Positions 19,549 to 28,766 of a DNA stretch of 57,044 nt are shown here, piece after piece. Both the position numbers and the translations under genes were made by a program. The stretch lies in IMG/VR virus record IMGVR_UViG_3300009132_000008, positions 1 to 57,044 of that record; one strand, 5' to 3'. This DNA comes from a virus. The notes under the pieces were generated by a model that had not been told where the DNA came from, did not search any database, and worked only from the letters and a program-made list of their open reading frames with translations. The first letter of the stretch is position 1. The number at the start of each line of letters is the position of its first letter.

Positions 19549-21582
19549 ATGGAAAGAAAGAATAAAAGAAAATACACTAAGAAGTCTCCGTACTGGGATA
19601 ACTTATCAAAGTCTCCAAAACCAACTATTGAAAGTACGGCTTCTGTATCAGAGCCCGTTATATGCGGGGAAAGCTATTACGACTTTTCAACCAAAGCTTC
19701 TTGCGTTACGGAAGTGGGATCGAGAACAGCTGGAAACTCAACAACCCAAAGAAGATCTAATATTTCTCATAGAAATTCAAAAGATAATAAATATTTTAAT
19801 ATACAATCTTCATCTTTACCTTATAAAACTTCCGAAGCGGGAGTGGATAGTAGAGATTCTATAGAGTTATGTCAAAAAGCTTATGCCAACATACCTATAT
19901 TTAGAAACGCTATAGATGTAATGTCTGAGTTTTCAAACTCTGAAATATACCTAGAAGGGGGAAGTGAAAGCGCAAGAAATTTTATATATAAATGGTTTGA
20001 AAAAATAAATTTATGGAAATTAAAAGATCAATTTTTTAGAGAATATTATAGATCTGGAAATATTTTTTTATATAGAATAGATGGTAATTTTTCTACAGAT
20101 GATTTTAGAAATTTAAATAAAATCTATGGATCTTCGTTAACTCCAGGAAGAATCCCAATAAGGTATATACTACTCAACCCGTATGACATTGTATCAACAA
20201 GCGCCACCTCTTTCGACAAAGGAATTTACAAAAAAATATTATCTCAATACGAATTAGAAAGATTAAGAAATCCTAAAACAGATGAAGATAAAGAACTGTT
20301 CAAAGCTTTGACTCCAGAATCTAAGGAAGCTGTTGAAAAAGGGTCTTTTACTTTATCAGGTTTAAAGGTTGAGCTTGATCCTGATAAACTCATTTATTCT
20401 TTTTATAAAAAACAAGATTATGAACCTTTCGCAATTCCTTTTGGATTTCCTGTTTTGGATGATTTAAATTGGAAAATAGAATTGAAGAAAATTGATCAAG
20501 CTATTAGCCGAACTATTGAAAACGTAGTTCTTTTAATAACTATGGGAACAGAACCAGATAAGGGTGGTATAAATCCTCATAGTTTAAATGCAATGCAATG
20601 CTTGTTTCAAAATGAAAGCGTTGGAAGAGTTTTGGTTAGTGATTATACTACTAAAGCTGATTTTGTAATTCCTGATATTAATAAAATCCTTGGACCAAAT
20701 AAATACGAGATAGTAAATCAAGATATTAGAGAAGGGCTTCAAAACATTATAGTAGGAAAAGAAAATTATTCTAGTACTCAAATAAAAGCTCAAATATTCT
20801 TAGAGAGACTTCAGGAAGCTAGAAATTGTTTTGTAAATGATTTTATCATGCCTCAAGTTAAGATGGTTTGCAAAAGCCTTGGGTTTAGAAAATATCCTAC
20901 AGTTAAATTTCAAGAGGTGGATATTAAGGATGAAGTTCAATTCCAAAGAGTTATAACTAGATTACTGGAGATAGGTATTATATCTCCAGAACAGGGTGTG
21001 CAAGCCATTAGAACAGGTTTATTCCCTCATCCCGACTCACTAAAAGAAGCTCAAGAAAAATATATTGAAGAAAGAGCTGATGGATTATATAATCCGTTAG
21101 TAGGAGGAGTTCCTTCTGTGGAAGCTCCTGGTTCGGAAGAAGAGAGAGAATTAAAAGAGATGCAGATAGAAAAAAACTCTAAAAACTCAACTTCTCCACC
21201 TCAAAATAATACTCAACAAAAAAATACCCCTAATGAACCTGGAAGACCAACAGGGGCAACCGCAAAAGATTTGTACTCTAGAAAAAATATTCAATCTATA
21301 GTTTATGATATAGAAAAGTTAAGAACTTTAGCTTCAAAAGAAGTAAGAAAAAAATTCTCCGTTAAGAAATTAAATAAAGAGCAAAACGAAATTGTAGATA
21401 AATTGATAGAATCTATAATAACATCAAAAGAAAAAAAATACTGGGAAGAAAGCTTAGCTAATTGCATTAAAGATTCTGAAAATATGGCTTCCTTGCAGAC
21501 TTTAGATCAAATTTTAAATATATCATCTGAACATCAATTACCCGATTACCCTTCTGCTATTTTATACCATAGTAAAAAATAA
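19549..21582 (+). CDS. Portal protein, 677 aa
   Basis: Portal by position (immediately after the large terminase), size and pattern. It has a Lys-rich, disordered N-terminus, then a portal-type core with FIYKWFEKINLWKLKDQFFR (about 145-165), repeated Tyr-rich strands and the long helical stretch IDQAISRTIENVVLLI. The C-terminal third is a charged, coiled-coil tail. I use the ATG at 19549; an in-frame TTG at 19531 would lie inside the promoter box. It forms the dodecameric vertex ring through which DNA passes. Confidence 0.85.
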   Translation: MERKNKRKYTKKSPYWDNLSKSPKPTIESTASVSEPVICGESYYDFSTKASCVTEVGSRTAGNSTTQRRSNISHRNSKDNKYFNIQSSSLPYKTSEAGVDSRDSIELCQKAYANIPIFRNAIDVMSEFSNSEIYLEGGSESARNFIYKWFEKINLWKLKDQFFREYYRSGNIFLYRIDGNFSTDDFRNLNKIYGSSLTPGRIPIRYILLNPYDIVSTSATSFDKGIYKKILSQYELERLRNPKTDEDKELFKALTPESKEAVEKGSFTLSGLKVELDPDKLIYSFYKKQDYEPFAIPFGFPVLDDLNWKIELKKIDQAISRTIENVVLLITMGTEPDKGGINPHSLNAMQCLFQNESVGRVLVSDYTTKADFVIPDINKILGPNKYEIVNQDIREGLQNIIVGKENYSSTQIKAQIFLERLQEARNCFVNDFIMPQVKMVCKSLGFRKYPTVKFQEVDIKDEVQFQRVITRLLEIGIISPEQGVQAIRTGLFPHPDSLKEAQEKYIEERADGLYNPLVGGVPSVEAPGSEEERELKEMQIEKNSKNSTSPPQNNTQQKNTPNEPGRPTGATAKDLYSRKNIQSIVYDIEKLRTLASKEVRKKFSVKKLNKEQNEIVDKLIESIITSKEKKYWEESLANCIKDSENMASLQTLDQILNISSEHQLPDYPSAILYHSKK

Positions 21583-21605
21583 TTTATTTTTAATGTAAAT
21601 TTAAT

Positions 21606-21622
21606 TTTTTTTTGTGTATAAA
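21606..21622 (+). promoter_or_regulatory. Late-type promoter before the 21628 gene
   Basis: TTTTTTTTGTGTATAAA, 5 nt before the ATG at 21628. It would give a leaderless or nearly leaderless transcript, as in the early set. Confidence 0.5.
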
Positions 21623-21627
21623 TTTTT

Positions 21628-22218
21628 ATGCAAAAATTAATTGTTGACTTATCTAGTAAAATTAATAGCTCAGATCTTTTTTGCGAAGATTGCGATTCTG
21701 GAGAAGAGTTTGAAATCTCAATGGAGTCTTGGGCTGAAGAAAAAAATAAAGGGAAAAAACTAAACAAACCTTTCAGGACTCCTAGTGGGCCAAAAAAGTT
21801 TTCTGTATACGTAAAAAACGAAAAGGGGAATATCGTAAAAGTAAACTTTGGCGATCCCAATATGGAAATAAAACGAGACGACCCAAATAGAAGGAAGAGT
21901 TTTAGAGCAAGGCATAATTGCGCAAACCCAGGTCCAAAGACAAAAGCTAGATACTGGTCTTGCAGACAATGGAGGGCAGGGAAAAAAGTCCAAGCCTCTA
22001 TTGAAGGAGAAATTAAAACGGAAAAAATCGAAGAGCTAATTCTAGAAGAAATTGACGAGTCTAAGGCAAAAGGAAAAGGTCTGTGGCATAATATCAGAGA
22101 AAAGAAAAAAAGAATGGGGAAAAATTATCGTCCAGCAAAACCTGGAAGTAAAGACTATCCAGATGAAAAATCTTTAAAGAAAGCTCAAGAGTCATCAAAT
22201 AAAAAGAAGAAGAAATGA
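21628..22218 (+). CDS. Conserved phage head-module protein with two basic boxes, 196 aa
   Basis: Box 1 (about residues 51-112) runs from KFSVYVKNEKGNIVKVNFGD through RDDPNRRKSFRARHNC to ARYWSCRQW. Box 2 (about 148-182) contains KAKGKGLWHNIREKKKR and PAKPGSKDYPD. Both are short conserved boxes I recognise from phage head modules, often next to portal or protease genes; their function is not known. The protein is strongly basic and ends in a poly-Lys tail, so DNA contact inside the head is plausible. Confidence 0.75.
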   Translation: MQKLIVDLSSKINSSDLFCEDCDSGEEFEISMESWAEEKNKGKKLNKPFRTPSGPKKFSVYVKNEKGNIVKVNFGDPNMEIKRDDPNRRKSFRARHNCANPGPKTKARYWSCRQWRAGKKVQASIEGEIKTEKIEELILEEIDESKAKGKGLWHNIREKKKRMGKNYRPAKPGSKDYPDEKSLKKAQESSNKKKKK

Positions 22219-23825
22219 ATTATAAGTATTCTACAGTTTTTTCCAACCCTATATTGAAATCTGAAGAAATTGAATCTAGGTTCAAGCTTGAATCATCCGC
22301 TTCTTTAGATAATTTAAAAGATTTAATTCCTGAAGAAATAGATTTTGACAAAAATATTGATTTACTAGGAGTCGCATTTAACGCCGCCTTAATTAATGTC
22401 TTTAATAGAAATGGAGATGGAATATCTTCGGAGACAGCTTTAAAAATAAAAGATTATTTTATTCATAAGCCTACAAATATAGAACACGATAAGAAAAAAA
22501 TTGTAGGGCATATTGTATCTTCTGCTTTTTCAGATTTAAACGATAGTAATATTTTAGAAGAATTAGACCCTGACGACCTAAATCCAGTTAATCTATCTTT
22601 AGGGGCTGTTATATATGCAGCTGCAAATAAATCCTTTGCCGCATTAGCGGAGGATTCCGTTGATCCTGATAGCGAAAAATATATGAAGGTTTCCGCAAGT
22701 TGGGAATTAGGGTTTAATAAATATTTTATTGCTGCTGGAAGTGAAAATTTAAAGGATGCAGAAATTATTTCTGAAGAAAAACATATCAAAGAATTATCTC
22801 AATATTTAAAGCCTTTTGATGGGGAAGGAAAGCTTAAAGATGGTACTCCTGTTTATAGGCTTGTTGTAGGAGAGGTTTTCCCACTAGGTATCGGTTTTAC
22901 AGCTAATCCAGCTGCAAAAGTGAAAGGTATTTATTTAGATAATGATAAAAAAAAAGATCTAAAAGCTTCGGTACAAGGTACGGAACATTATCCTCTTGTA
23001 AACACAGCAAAAAAAGAAAAAAATAAAAAAAATGAAAATAAAATTTCACAAAAGTGTAATTTACATGTAATAGATTCTATAACTAATATTTCTACTATGG
23101 AAAAACAAGATTTAATTGAAGATTTTAAAACTATTCTTGACGAAAAGATTCCTAATCATGGATTCAGTGAAGAAGCAGTTGCTAATGTTGGTCGCGTTAT
23201 TGGAGAAGCTATCAAATCCAAGAGCGAGCAGTATGAGAAAGAGTTAGCCTCTCTTGAAGAAGAGAAGGTAAAAGTTTCCGAAGCGGAAGAGCAAATGAAA
23301 GAAGACATTTCCTCTCTTAAGGAAAAATTAGAAGCTTCCGAAAAAGAACTTGCTGAGATTAAAGCTGAAGTTCAAAAAGCTAAAGAAGAAGAAGCTTTTA
23401 ATTCCAGAATGGAAAACATTAATTCAGAATATGAGTTGTCTGATGAAGATAGAACTTTATTAGCTTCTGAAATTAAAACTATCGGCTTATCAGAGGAAGA
23501 TTTCGAATCTTATAAATCTAAAATTTCCATCATGTGGGCTCACAAGAACAAAGAGTACATTTTGGAACAAGAAAAACTTTTTCAAGAAAAAGTTGAAGCC
23601 GAAGTTCAAAAAAGAGCCTCCGAAGAAAAAGGTGAAGAAAAAATTGAAGAATCCGAAGCTTCTCAAGAAGAGGTTGAAGAGTCTATTGAGCAAGCTTTAG
23701 AAAAAATCGAGCCTGAGCAAGAAGTTGTATCTAACAACAATTCTTCAACAGCTACCGAAGAGGAAGATCTTAGAGAAAAATTCGCTAAAGCTTTTTCTAA
23801 AGAAAATATAACCATTAAAATTTAA
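22215..23825 (+). CDS. Prohead protease fused to scaffold, 536 aa
   Basis: The N-terminal half (1-250) resembles herpes/phage-type prohead proteases: KPTNIEHDKKKIVGHI places a candidate catalytic His at 91, and MKVSASWEL gives candidate Ser160 or Ser162. From about 295 onward the protein is an acidic, Glu/Lys-rich coiled coil (about 295-400 and 430-510) of scaffold type. The fusion would both template head assembly and cleave it. An internal in-frame ATG at 23097 marks the start of the scaffold half. Protease class is inferred from motifs and position. Confidence 0.78.
   Translation: MNYKYSTVFSNPILKSEEIESRFKLESSASLDNLKDLIPEEIDFDKNIDLLGVAFNAALINVFNRNGDGISSETALKIKDYFIHKPTNIEHDKKKIVGHIVSSAFSDLNDSNILEELDPDDLNPVNLSLGAVIYAAANKSFAALAEDSVDPDSEKYMKVSASWELGFNKYFIAAGSENLKDAEIISEEKHIKELSQYLKPFDGEGKLKDGTPVYRLVVGEVFPLGIGFTANPAAKVKGIYLDNDKKKDLKASVQGTEHYPLVNTAKKEKNKKNENKISQKCNLHVIDSITNISTMEKQDLIEDFKTILDEKIPNHGFSEEAVANVGRVIGEAIKSKSEQYEKELASLEEEKVKVSEAEEQMKEDISSLKEKLEASEKELAEIKAEVQKAKEEEAFNSRMENINSEYELSDEDRTLLASEIKTIGLSEEDFESYKSKISIMWAHKNKEYILEQEKLFQEKVEAEVQKRASEEKGEEKIEESEASQEEVEESIEQALEKIEPEQEVVSNNNSSTATEEEDLREKFAKAFSKENITIKI
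23097..23825 (+). other. Possible nested scaffold start, 242 aa
   Basis: ATG at codon 295 of the protease-scaffold gene (MEKQDLIEDFKTILDEK) begins exactly where the coiled coil starts. Codon use also becomes less AT-rich from here. Upstream lies TCTATAACTAATATTTCTACT, which could hold a promoter box. Lambda C/Nu3 is the precedent for a nested scaffold. Confidence 0.4.
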
Positions 23826-23837
23826 TCTAAAAAAACC

Positions 23838-24530
23838 ATGCATAAATTATTACCATTTAGACAATATGACGAAAAGGACGTTATCAATCTGTTCAAGCTT
23901 GACTTGGGCTCAGGTGCGAACTTTCAAGAGTTAGTTCCAGGCGGTTCAAGAACCTCTTCGAACTTAAAAGATTTTTATAGCGGAACGCTTGTTAAGCCTT
24001 CTTCTTCAAACGATTGGACTGCTGCTGATCCTGCTGGATTGCATGGAACCGCTGCTGTTAACCAACCTTACTTAGGTGCTATTGGAAGCGGAGATCAAGG
24101 ACAATCCACCCAGTGGGGGTCAATTTATCCTGAATCTCCTTTATCCGTACAAACTACACAGGCTTCGACTGATCAAGAAAAAGTTTTAGGTATTTCCTTA
24201 AAACCTACATTAGCTTATGACGAGAACGGAGAGAAGCTTCTTTATTATAGCGTAAAGAAGGATGAGCTTCAATGCTCTATTCCTGGAGAAACAGTTCCTG
24301 TTGCGACAAAGGGTTTCTTTACTCTTAATACAGACAGTGGACTTGCTGACAAAGATGCTCCTGGTCATCTTTTAACTCTTGGAAACAACGGCACATTTGA
24401 AGCTGCTACTACAAACAGAGGCTCCGGAAATGCAAAAACAACTCTTGGAGTTATTTTAGCGGCTGGAGACAGAAGTGGAGACGGTAGCGACGACACATTC
24501 TTTGTAATGTTTAGTAACTCTGGCCTATAA
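23838..24530 (+). CDS. Probable capsid decoration/head protein, 230 aa
   Basis: It lies between scaffold and capsid genes, 12 nt after the former. The N-terminal segment MHKLLPFRQYDEKDVINLFK (1-20) resembles conserved phage head proteins. The rest is Gly/Ser/Thr-rich and beta-like, and codon use is less AT-rich, as in the capsid gene, suggesting high expression. Decoration or head-fibre protein is the best guess from position and composition; no catalytic motif is seen. Confidence 0.6.
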   Translation: MHKLLPFRQYDEKDVINLFKLDLGSGANFQELVPGGSRTSSNLKDFYSGTLVKPSSSNDWTAADPAGLHGTAAVNQPYLGAIGSGDQGQSTQWGSIYPESPLSVQTTQASTDQEKVLGISLKPTLAYDENGEKLLYYSVKKDELQCSIPGETVPVATKGFFTLNTDSGLADKDAPGHLLTLGNNGTFEAATTNRGSGNAKTTLGVILAAGDRSGDGSDDTFFVMFSNSGL

Positions 24531-24561
24531 TCTTGTAAAAAAAGAAAGGAAATTTAAGAAA

Positions 24562-25710
24562 ATGAATATTACATTAAAACGCACTGAAGAACAAGTAGAA
24601 CTTGTAAAAGCAATGGCTTCCAAGAACAGGAATGTAGCTTATGAAGCCCAAGCAGCTGCCGCTGAATTTATCGGACCTGTATTGTCTGAGGTAATGAACA
24701 ACGCTCCGACATTGAGCAATATGTTCAATAGCTTTCAGTTTAACGATGATGACAATCCTTCAATTCCATTGGATCTTTACCATGATGTAACAGATGCTGA
24801 TTACCTTGAAGTGTATAGCCAGTCTGGCCCTGGAGGACTTCCTTCTAATACAGTTATCCCAACGCATAGCGAACTTAAGTTCACTACTTACCGCATGGAA
24901 ACTGCAGTTGAGTTTGATCGTCGTTATGCTGCTCGTTCCCGACTTGATGTTGTAAGTAAAACTTTCTCAAGAATCGCTCAAGAGCTTCTTTTAAAACAAG
25001 AGCATACTTCTGCAAATCTTCTTTTGGGAGTTCTTGCTAATGCAAAAACTAACAACTTGGCTCATGTTGTAAAGTCTGCAACAGCAAATCAATTCCTTAT
25101 TGACGATGTTAATACTCTTATCACGAGAGCTAAAAGGTTGAATACCGCTTGGACTGGAGGAACTCCTGTTACTGGTTCTCGTGGAGTTACAGACCTTATT
25201 GTTTCTCCTGAAGTTATGGGGCAAATCAGAGCTATGGCTTATAACCCCATCAACACCAAGGATGCTACTGGAACATCTCCTTCCGCTTCTAACGCTGTTG
25301 TTCCTGGAACAGAAGAGTTTAGAAATTCTATATATAAAAACGCAGGTCTTTCCGAGATTTACGGAATTAATATCACAGAGCTTAATGAGTTCGGTAACGG
25401 CCAGAGATTTAACGCTGTTTACGACACCCTTATCGGTGTTACTACCACTAAGGGTGGTGACGTTGGTCACGGTACAGGTGATTCCTGGGGAGGCAACGGA
25501 ACTTCTGGAGATGAAATCATCTTAGGTATTGATCGCACTAAGGAAGCTATCCTTAAGGCGGTTGCCGTTGATTCGGACACCGGAGCTGAGCTTCGATTGG
25601 TTGCTGATGATCAGTATTCTGTTCGCCAGCAAAAAGTCGGATATTACGGTTCTATCGAAGAGGGTCGAATGGTCCTCGACAAGAGAGCTTTAACCGGCAT
25701 AGTGGTTTAA
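24562..25710 (+). CDS. Major capsid protein, 382 aa
   Basis: Position after scaffold, size and pattern fit an HK97-fold capsid protein: an N-terminal helix with Ala-rich stretch (YEAQAAAAEFIGPVLSEVMN, about 29-48), an extended E-loop-like region rich in Ser/Pro/Gly (85-100), a long spine helix (FSRIAQELLLKQEHTSANLL, about 134-153) and a beta-rich C-terminus. AGGAAA upstream is the ribosome binding site. Codon use is the least AT-rich of the late genes. A terminator follows at 25741. Confidence 0.88.
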   Translation: MNITLKRTEEQVELVKAMASKNRNVAYEAQAAAAEFIGPVLSEVMNNAPTLSNMFNSFQFNDDDNPSIPLDLYHDVTDADYLEVYSQSGPGGLPSNTVIPTHSELKFTTYRMETAVEFDRRYAARSRLDVVSKTFSRIAQELLLKQEHTSANLLLGVLANAKTNNLAHVVKSATANQFLIDDVNTLITRAKRLNTAWTGGTPVTGSRGVTDLIVSPEVMGQIRAMAYNPINTKDATGTSPSASNAVVPGTEEFRNSIYKNAGLSEIYGINITELNEFGNGQRFNAVYDTLIGVTTTKGGDVGHGTGDSWGGNGTSGDEIILGIDRTKEAILKAVAVDSDTGAELRLVADDQYSVRQQKVGYYGSIEEGRMVLDKRALTGIVV

Positions 25711-25740
25711 TTTTTTTAAAAAAATCCACTAAACAAAAAA

Positions 25741-25768
25741 ATCCACTCTTCGGGGTGGATTTTTTTTG
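25741..25768 (+). terminator. Rho-independent terminator after the capsid gene
   Basis: ATCCACTC-TTCG-GGGTGGAT stem with a UUCG tetraloop and eight T. An A-run precedes the stem, so it could act in both directions. Confidence 0.95.
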
Positions 25769-25778
25769 TTCCCAAGGG

Positions 25779-25785
25779 TATAATA
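25779..25785 (+). promoter_or_regulatory. Late-type promoter box TATAATA
   Basis: GGGTATAATAAAAG lies 11 bases after the capsid terminator and 30 nt before the ATG at 25815. It would restart transcription for the connector genes. No clear -35 is present. Confidence 0.45.
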
Positions 25786-25814
25786 AAAGTGTAATTAATT
25801 TTAATTCTATACAT

Positions 25815-26204
25815 ATGAAAACAAAAAAAACTCAATCCAGTAAAAAACAAAGCAAAAAGCAAGAGCCAATGATTTTTGCCGACGGTCAATTAGCCGAAGA
25901 AAAAGAAAAACTCCAATCTTTGGAAGAAATTTTAAATCCAAATGTAGGGCACAACCCTTTTAAGACTAATAAAGAGGATGAGTTTGAAAAAAATGTAGCT
26001 GACATGAGCATTCCAGAAATGCAATCTTTAGCTGTTGAGTTGGGAGTTTTTCCTTCTGGCAATAAAACTACTTTAAAAAATAAACTTAAAAAGGAGTTTA
26101 AGAAAAGGTTTTTGCAAGGAAAGGGGAATGTCATAGAAACAACTTCTCCAATTATGGACTTAAGTCAAATGACTGAAGAACAGAAAAAACTTTTTGATCT
26201 TTGA
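25815..26204 (+). CDS. SAP-domain-like small protein, 129 aa
   Basis: The ATG at 25815 was chosen because the longer frame runs back into the terminator and promoter box. A Lys/Gln-rich N-terminus is followed at about residues 76-105 by MSIPEMQSLAVELGVFPSGN and KTTLKNKLKKEF, the helix-extended-helix pattern of SAP domains, which bind DNA. It sits between the capsid and connector genes, so a role at the head-DNA interface is possible. Confidence 0.7.
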   Translation: MKTKKTQSSKKQSKKQEPMIFADGQLAEEKEKLQSLEEILNPNVGHNPFKTNKEDEFEKNVADMSIPEMQSLAVELGVFPSGNKTTLKNKLKKEFKKRFLQGKGNVIETTSPIMDLSQMTEEQKKLFDL

Positions 26205-26208
26205 TTAA

Positions 26209-26772
26209 ATGGGGAAAATTGATGACATTGCAGAAGATATTTTTGCAACGGAATTCTATGATGAGGTGGGAACGCCCCAATACATAGCTCAAAGAAAAGC
26301 TCAAATATCAGCTTGGCTTGAAACAAACATAGGCCATCTAAATGTATTAATTAATACCGAATTCAGGGTGGATTCAAGCAATGATGTTCTTCCTGATTTA
26401 AATGAAGAAGAAATAGCTATATTTATTCAATTATACTTAATTCATTATTATAAAAGAGAAGCCCAATCTCTTCTTAAAAAAATTGTATCAACCACAACAA
26501 CAGTATCAACTCCAATATCCACTCCTTCTATGTCAGATTGGACGGAATTGAGAGAAGGAGACTCTTATATAAAAAGAGTCGCTCAAAACGCGTCTGCACA
26601 ACAAAAAGTTCAAATATCTCAAGCTTTTAAATCTATATCTCAAGAAGCTGAAATAAAATTAAATGAATTAGTTCATTCCTACAATATGTATAAATCTCCT
26701 CCGCGTCAGGTTGCAGGAAAAGATGCTATAGGTAAAGATTGCTGTAGAACTCCGATAACGCCGACCCCTTAA
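26209..26772 (+). CDS. Putative head-tail connector/adaptor, 187 aa
   Basis: First of four tightly packed genes between capsid and tail tube, the usual place of adaptor and neck proteins. Mostly helical, with a Thr/Ser/Pro linker (TTTTVSTPISTPSM, about 94-107) and a C-terminus CCRTPITPTP. That PTP ending recurs in other structural proteins here. No sequence family is recognised; the role is inferred from order. Confidence 0.55.
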   Translation: MGKIDDIAEDIFATEFYDEVGTPQYIAQRKAQISAWLETNIGHLNVLINTEFRVDSSNDVLPDLNEEEIAIFIQLYLIHYYKREAQSLLKKIVSTTTTVSTPISTPSMSDWTELREGDSYIKRVAQNASAQQKVQISQAFKSISQEAEIKLNELVHSYNMYKSPPRQVAGKDAIGKDCCRTPITPTP

Positions 26773-26775
26773 GTT

Positions 26776-27216
26776 ATGGCGGATTTAATTCCAGGACCAG
26801 ACAAACAAAGGTTTGATAACGTATTTAATGATATACACGATACTTTTGCAAGAGATATAACAATTTACAAAAGCGAAAAGCAAGCTTTTGTAGCTACAAA
26901 TAATACTTACAACGCCTTATACTCTAGGGTATTAAATCAAAAAGGTAATGAAAAAAAAGTAGAGCCTGTAATAGTAAAAGCGAGAATATCTTACTTCAAC
27001 GGGAACTCAAAAGAAGATGGTTTCAATCAAGATACGGGGATTTCAGTTCCAGGAGATTCCATAAGGATAAAAATTGATGAAAATGGATATGCTATCCTAA
27101 AACAATCAACAGATATTGAAGTTGATGGAGAGCTCTTTGATGTCGTTTCCGACGCTTCTAAATCAGGAATGTTTTCCGTAAAGTACTATCAAATATTTTT
27201 AAAAAGAAAAGGGTGA
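26776..27216 (+). CDS. Putative head-completion/stopper protein, 146 aa
   Basis: Beta-rich protein with an internal barrel-like run (VKARISYFNGNSK, ISVPGDSIRIKI, DIEVDGELFDVVSDAS) that resembles small neck or stopper proteins. It starts 3 nt after the previous gene and overlaps the next. The assignment is by position and fold pattern only. Confidence 0.5.
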   Translation: MADLIPGPDKQRFDNVFNDIHDTFARDITIYKSEKQAFVATNNTYNALYSRVLNQKGNEKKVEPVIVKARISYFNGNSKEDGFNQDTGISVPGDSIRIKIDENGYAILKQSTDIEVDGELFDVVSDASKSGMFSVKYYQIFLKRKG

Positions 27217-27827
27217 TGAAAAAGCCTATTATCAACTTTAGGGCATTAGAAAGAGTTTCTTCTGGAAAAATAAAACCAATCATACAAAAAGAAGCTTTAA
27301 GAAGAATAAGAGATCAAGTTAATGAAGCTCAAAGAGAAATGCTTATGGATTTTGAAAACCATCCTATAACCAGAGAGATTAATTCTGGACCGGAAGCTAA
27401 CAATGAAAGTGGAACTCTAGGAGGTTATGGAAATTTATTTTCTTTTATCGGTTTTGAATATGGATCTGATCCAATAGCTCCTGTAAGAAAAATTTTACAA
27501 AAAGCTCTTAAGATAAAGACTCTTCCTAGTTCTCATAGATCTATCTTATTAAAATTTCAAGTTGAACTTCCATCTAAAGAAGATATATTTAAAAACACGC
27601 CAATGCCATGGGCAGATGGAAGAAGTTGGGTGGAGGGAATAGAGAGGGGCATATCTGGACTAGGAAAATATTTGAATGTTAACTCAAGAAAATATGGAAA
27701 CGCAAGTAGATCTGAAACCGGATTGCAAGTAAAAAATGGACCAATGTCAGGATCTTTTAGAAATGTTAAATATTTAAGTCAAATTCTAAATGATTTAAAA
27801 TCAAATATATTAAGGAAAACAAAATGA
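27216..27827 (+). CDS. Putative neck/tail-completion protein, 203 aa
   Basis: The ATG at 27216 overlaps the previous TGA; AAAAGAAAAGGG serves as ribosome binding site. A helical basic N-terminus (ALRRIRDQVNEAQREMLMDF, about 28-47) is followed by a Gly-rich middle and a basic C-terminus. Position and the long N-terminal helix recall HK97-gp10-like completion proteins, without a firm match. Confidence 0.5.
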   Translation: MKKPIINFRALERVSSGKIKPIIQKEALRRIRDQVNEAQREMLMDFENHPITREINSGPEANNESGTLGGYGNLFSFIGFEYGSDPIAPVRKILQKALKIKTLPSSHRSILLKFQVELPSKEDIFKNTPMPWADGRSWVEGIERGISGLGKYLNVNSRKYGNASRSETGLQVKNGPMSGSFRNVKYLSQILNDLKSNILRKTK

Positions 27828-28708
27828 ATATAGGTTTTGATCATGAATTGTTATCTAGTTTTTATCTGTGGGTAGATGATAGATTGAATTATTTCGGAGA
27901 AGCTACAATGCCTTCAATTAATCATACTTTTGAATATGTTGATTCCCCAAATATCCCAACTAATTATGATGCTTATTATAGCCCTTATAGACAATTAGTG
28001 TGGGCTTCTGATAAAAACTTAGTAAATAATTTCGTGGAAATTGGAGGAGTTCAAAAATTTGACAAAACAGATGATTTATTTATAGACTATAATAATGGAA
28101 GAGTTCTTATTAAGCATGCCACTCATGATCCAGCTCGGAATAAAAACTTAGTCATTAAAGGAGATTTTGCTTATAAAACAGTAAATGTTTATATAACAGA
28201 CGAAACAGAAGAAAATGTTATTTTAAATAACGATTTTATTATCTCTCCTATAAATCAAACTTTTTTACAGCAGAATGGGGGATTTAGCGATAAGATTTAT
28301 ACTGTTCCAGCTATATTTTTAACTTTAGAAAATTCTCAAAATGAACCTTTTGCTTTTGGAGGTTTAGATAATACAAAGTCAAATATAAGAGCTGTGGTTA
28401 TAGCTGATTCGAATTACACTTTAGATGGTGTTTTATCTTTATTTAGAGATTCTGCTAGATCGTGTTTTTCTTTAATTAATTATACTGATTTCCCTTTTGG
28501 AGAGTTTAATCATGTAAAAAGTCATCCTTATAAATATGATACTTTATCCAATTCTTCTAGTAAGAATTGCTTTATAGAAAGTTCTAGAGTATCTAAAATT
28601 ACAGATAGAGCAGCGGAAAGAATTACTTCAACCAAAGACTTTAAAGTGGGATTTATAGATTTTGAGATATCTAAACCAAGAAATCCAAGACAAAAATTTA
28701 AAAGATAA
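27824..28708 (+). CDS. Putative tail-terminator or neck protein, 294 aa
   Basis: Last gene before the tail tube, overlapping its predecessor by four bases. It is a beta-rich, aromatic-rich protein (many Tyr/Phe/Asn) with a basic C-terminus (KPRNPRQKFKR). No family is recognised. A tail-terminator or neck role is suggested only by order. Confidence 0.45.
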   Translation: MNIGFDHELLSSFYLWVDDRLNYFGEATMPSINHTFEYVDSPNIPTNYDAYYSPYRQLVWASDKNLVNNFVEIGGVQKFDKTDDLFIDYNNGRVLIKHATHDPARNKNLVIKGDFAYKTVNVYITDETEENVILNNDFIISPINQTFLQQNGGFSDKIYTVPAIFLTLENSQNEPFAFGGLDNTKSNIRAVVIADSNYTLDGVLSLFRDSARSCFSLINYTDFPFGEFNHVKSHPYKYDTLSNSSSKNCFIESSRVSKITDRAAERITSTKDFKVGFIDFEISKPRNPRQKFKR

Positions 28709-28766
28709 AAGTTCCCATTTACACATTTTTACTGTATTATGTATTAACACCTAAATTTTTAAAAAT

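Noticed and set aside
25755-25814. N-terminal extension of the SAP-like protein.
   Set aside because: The extension would translate the terminator tail and promoter box. The ATG at 25815 is a better start.
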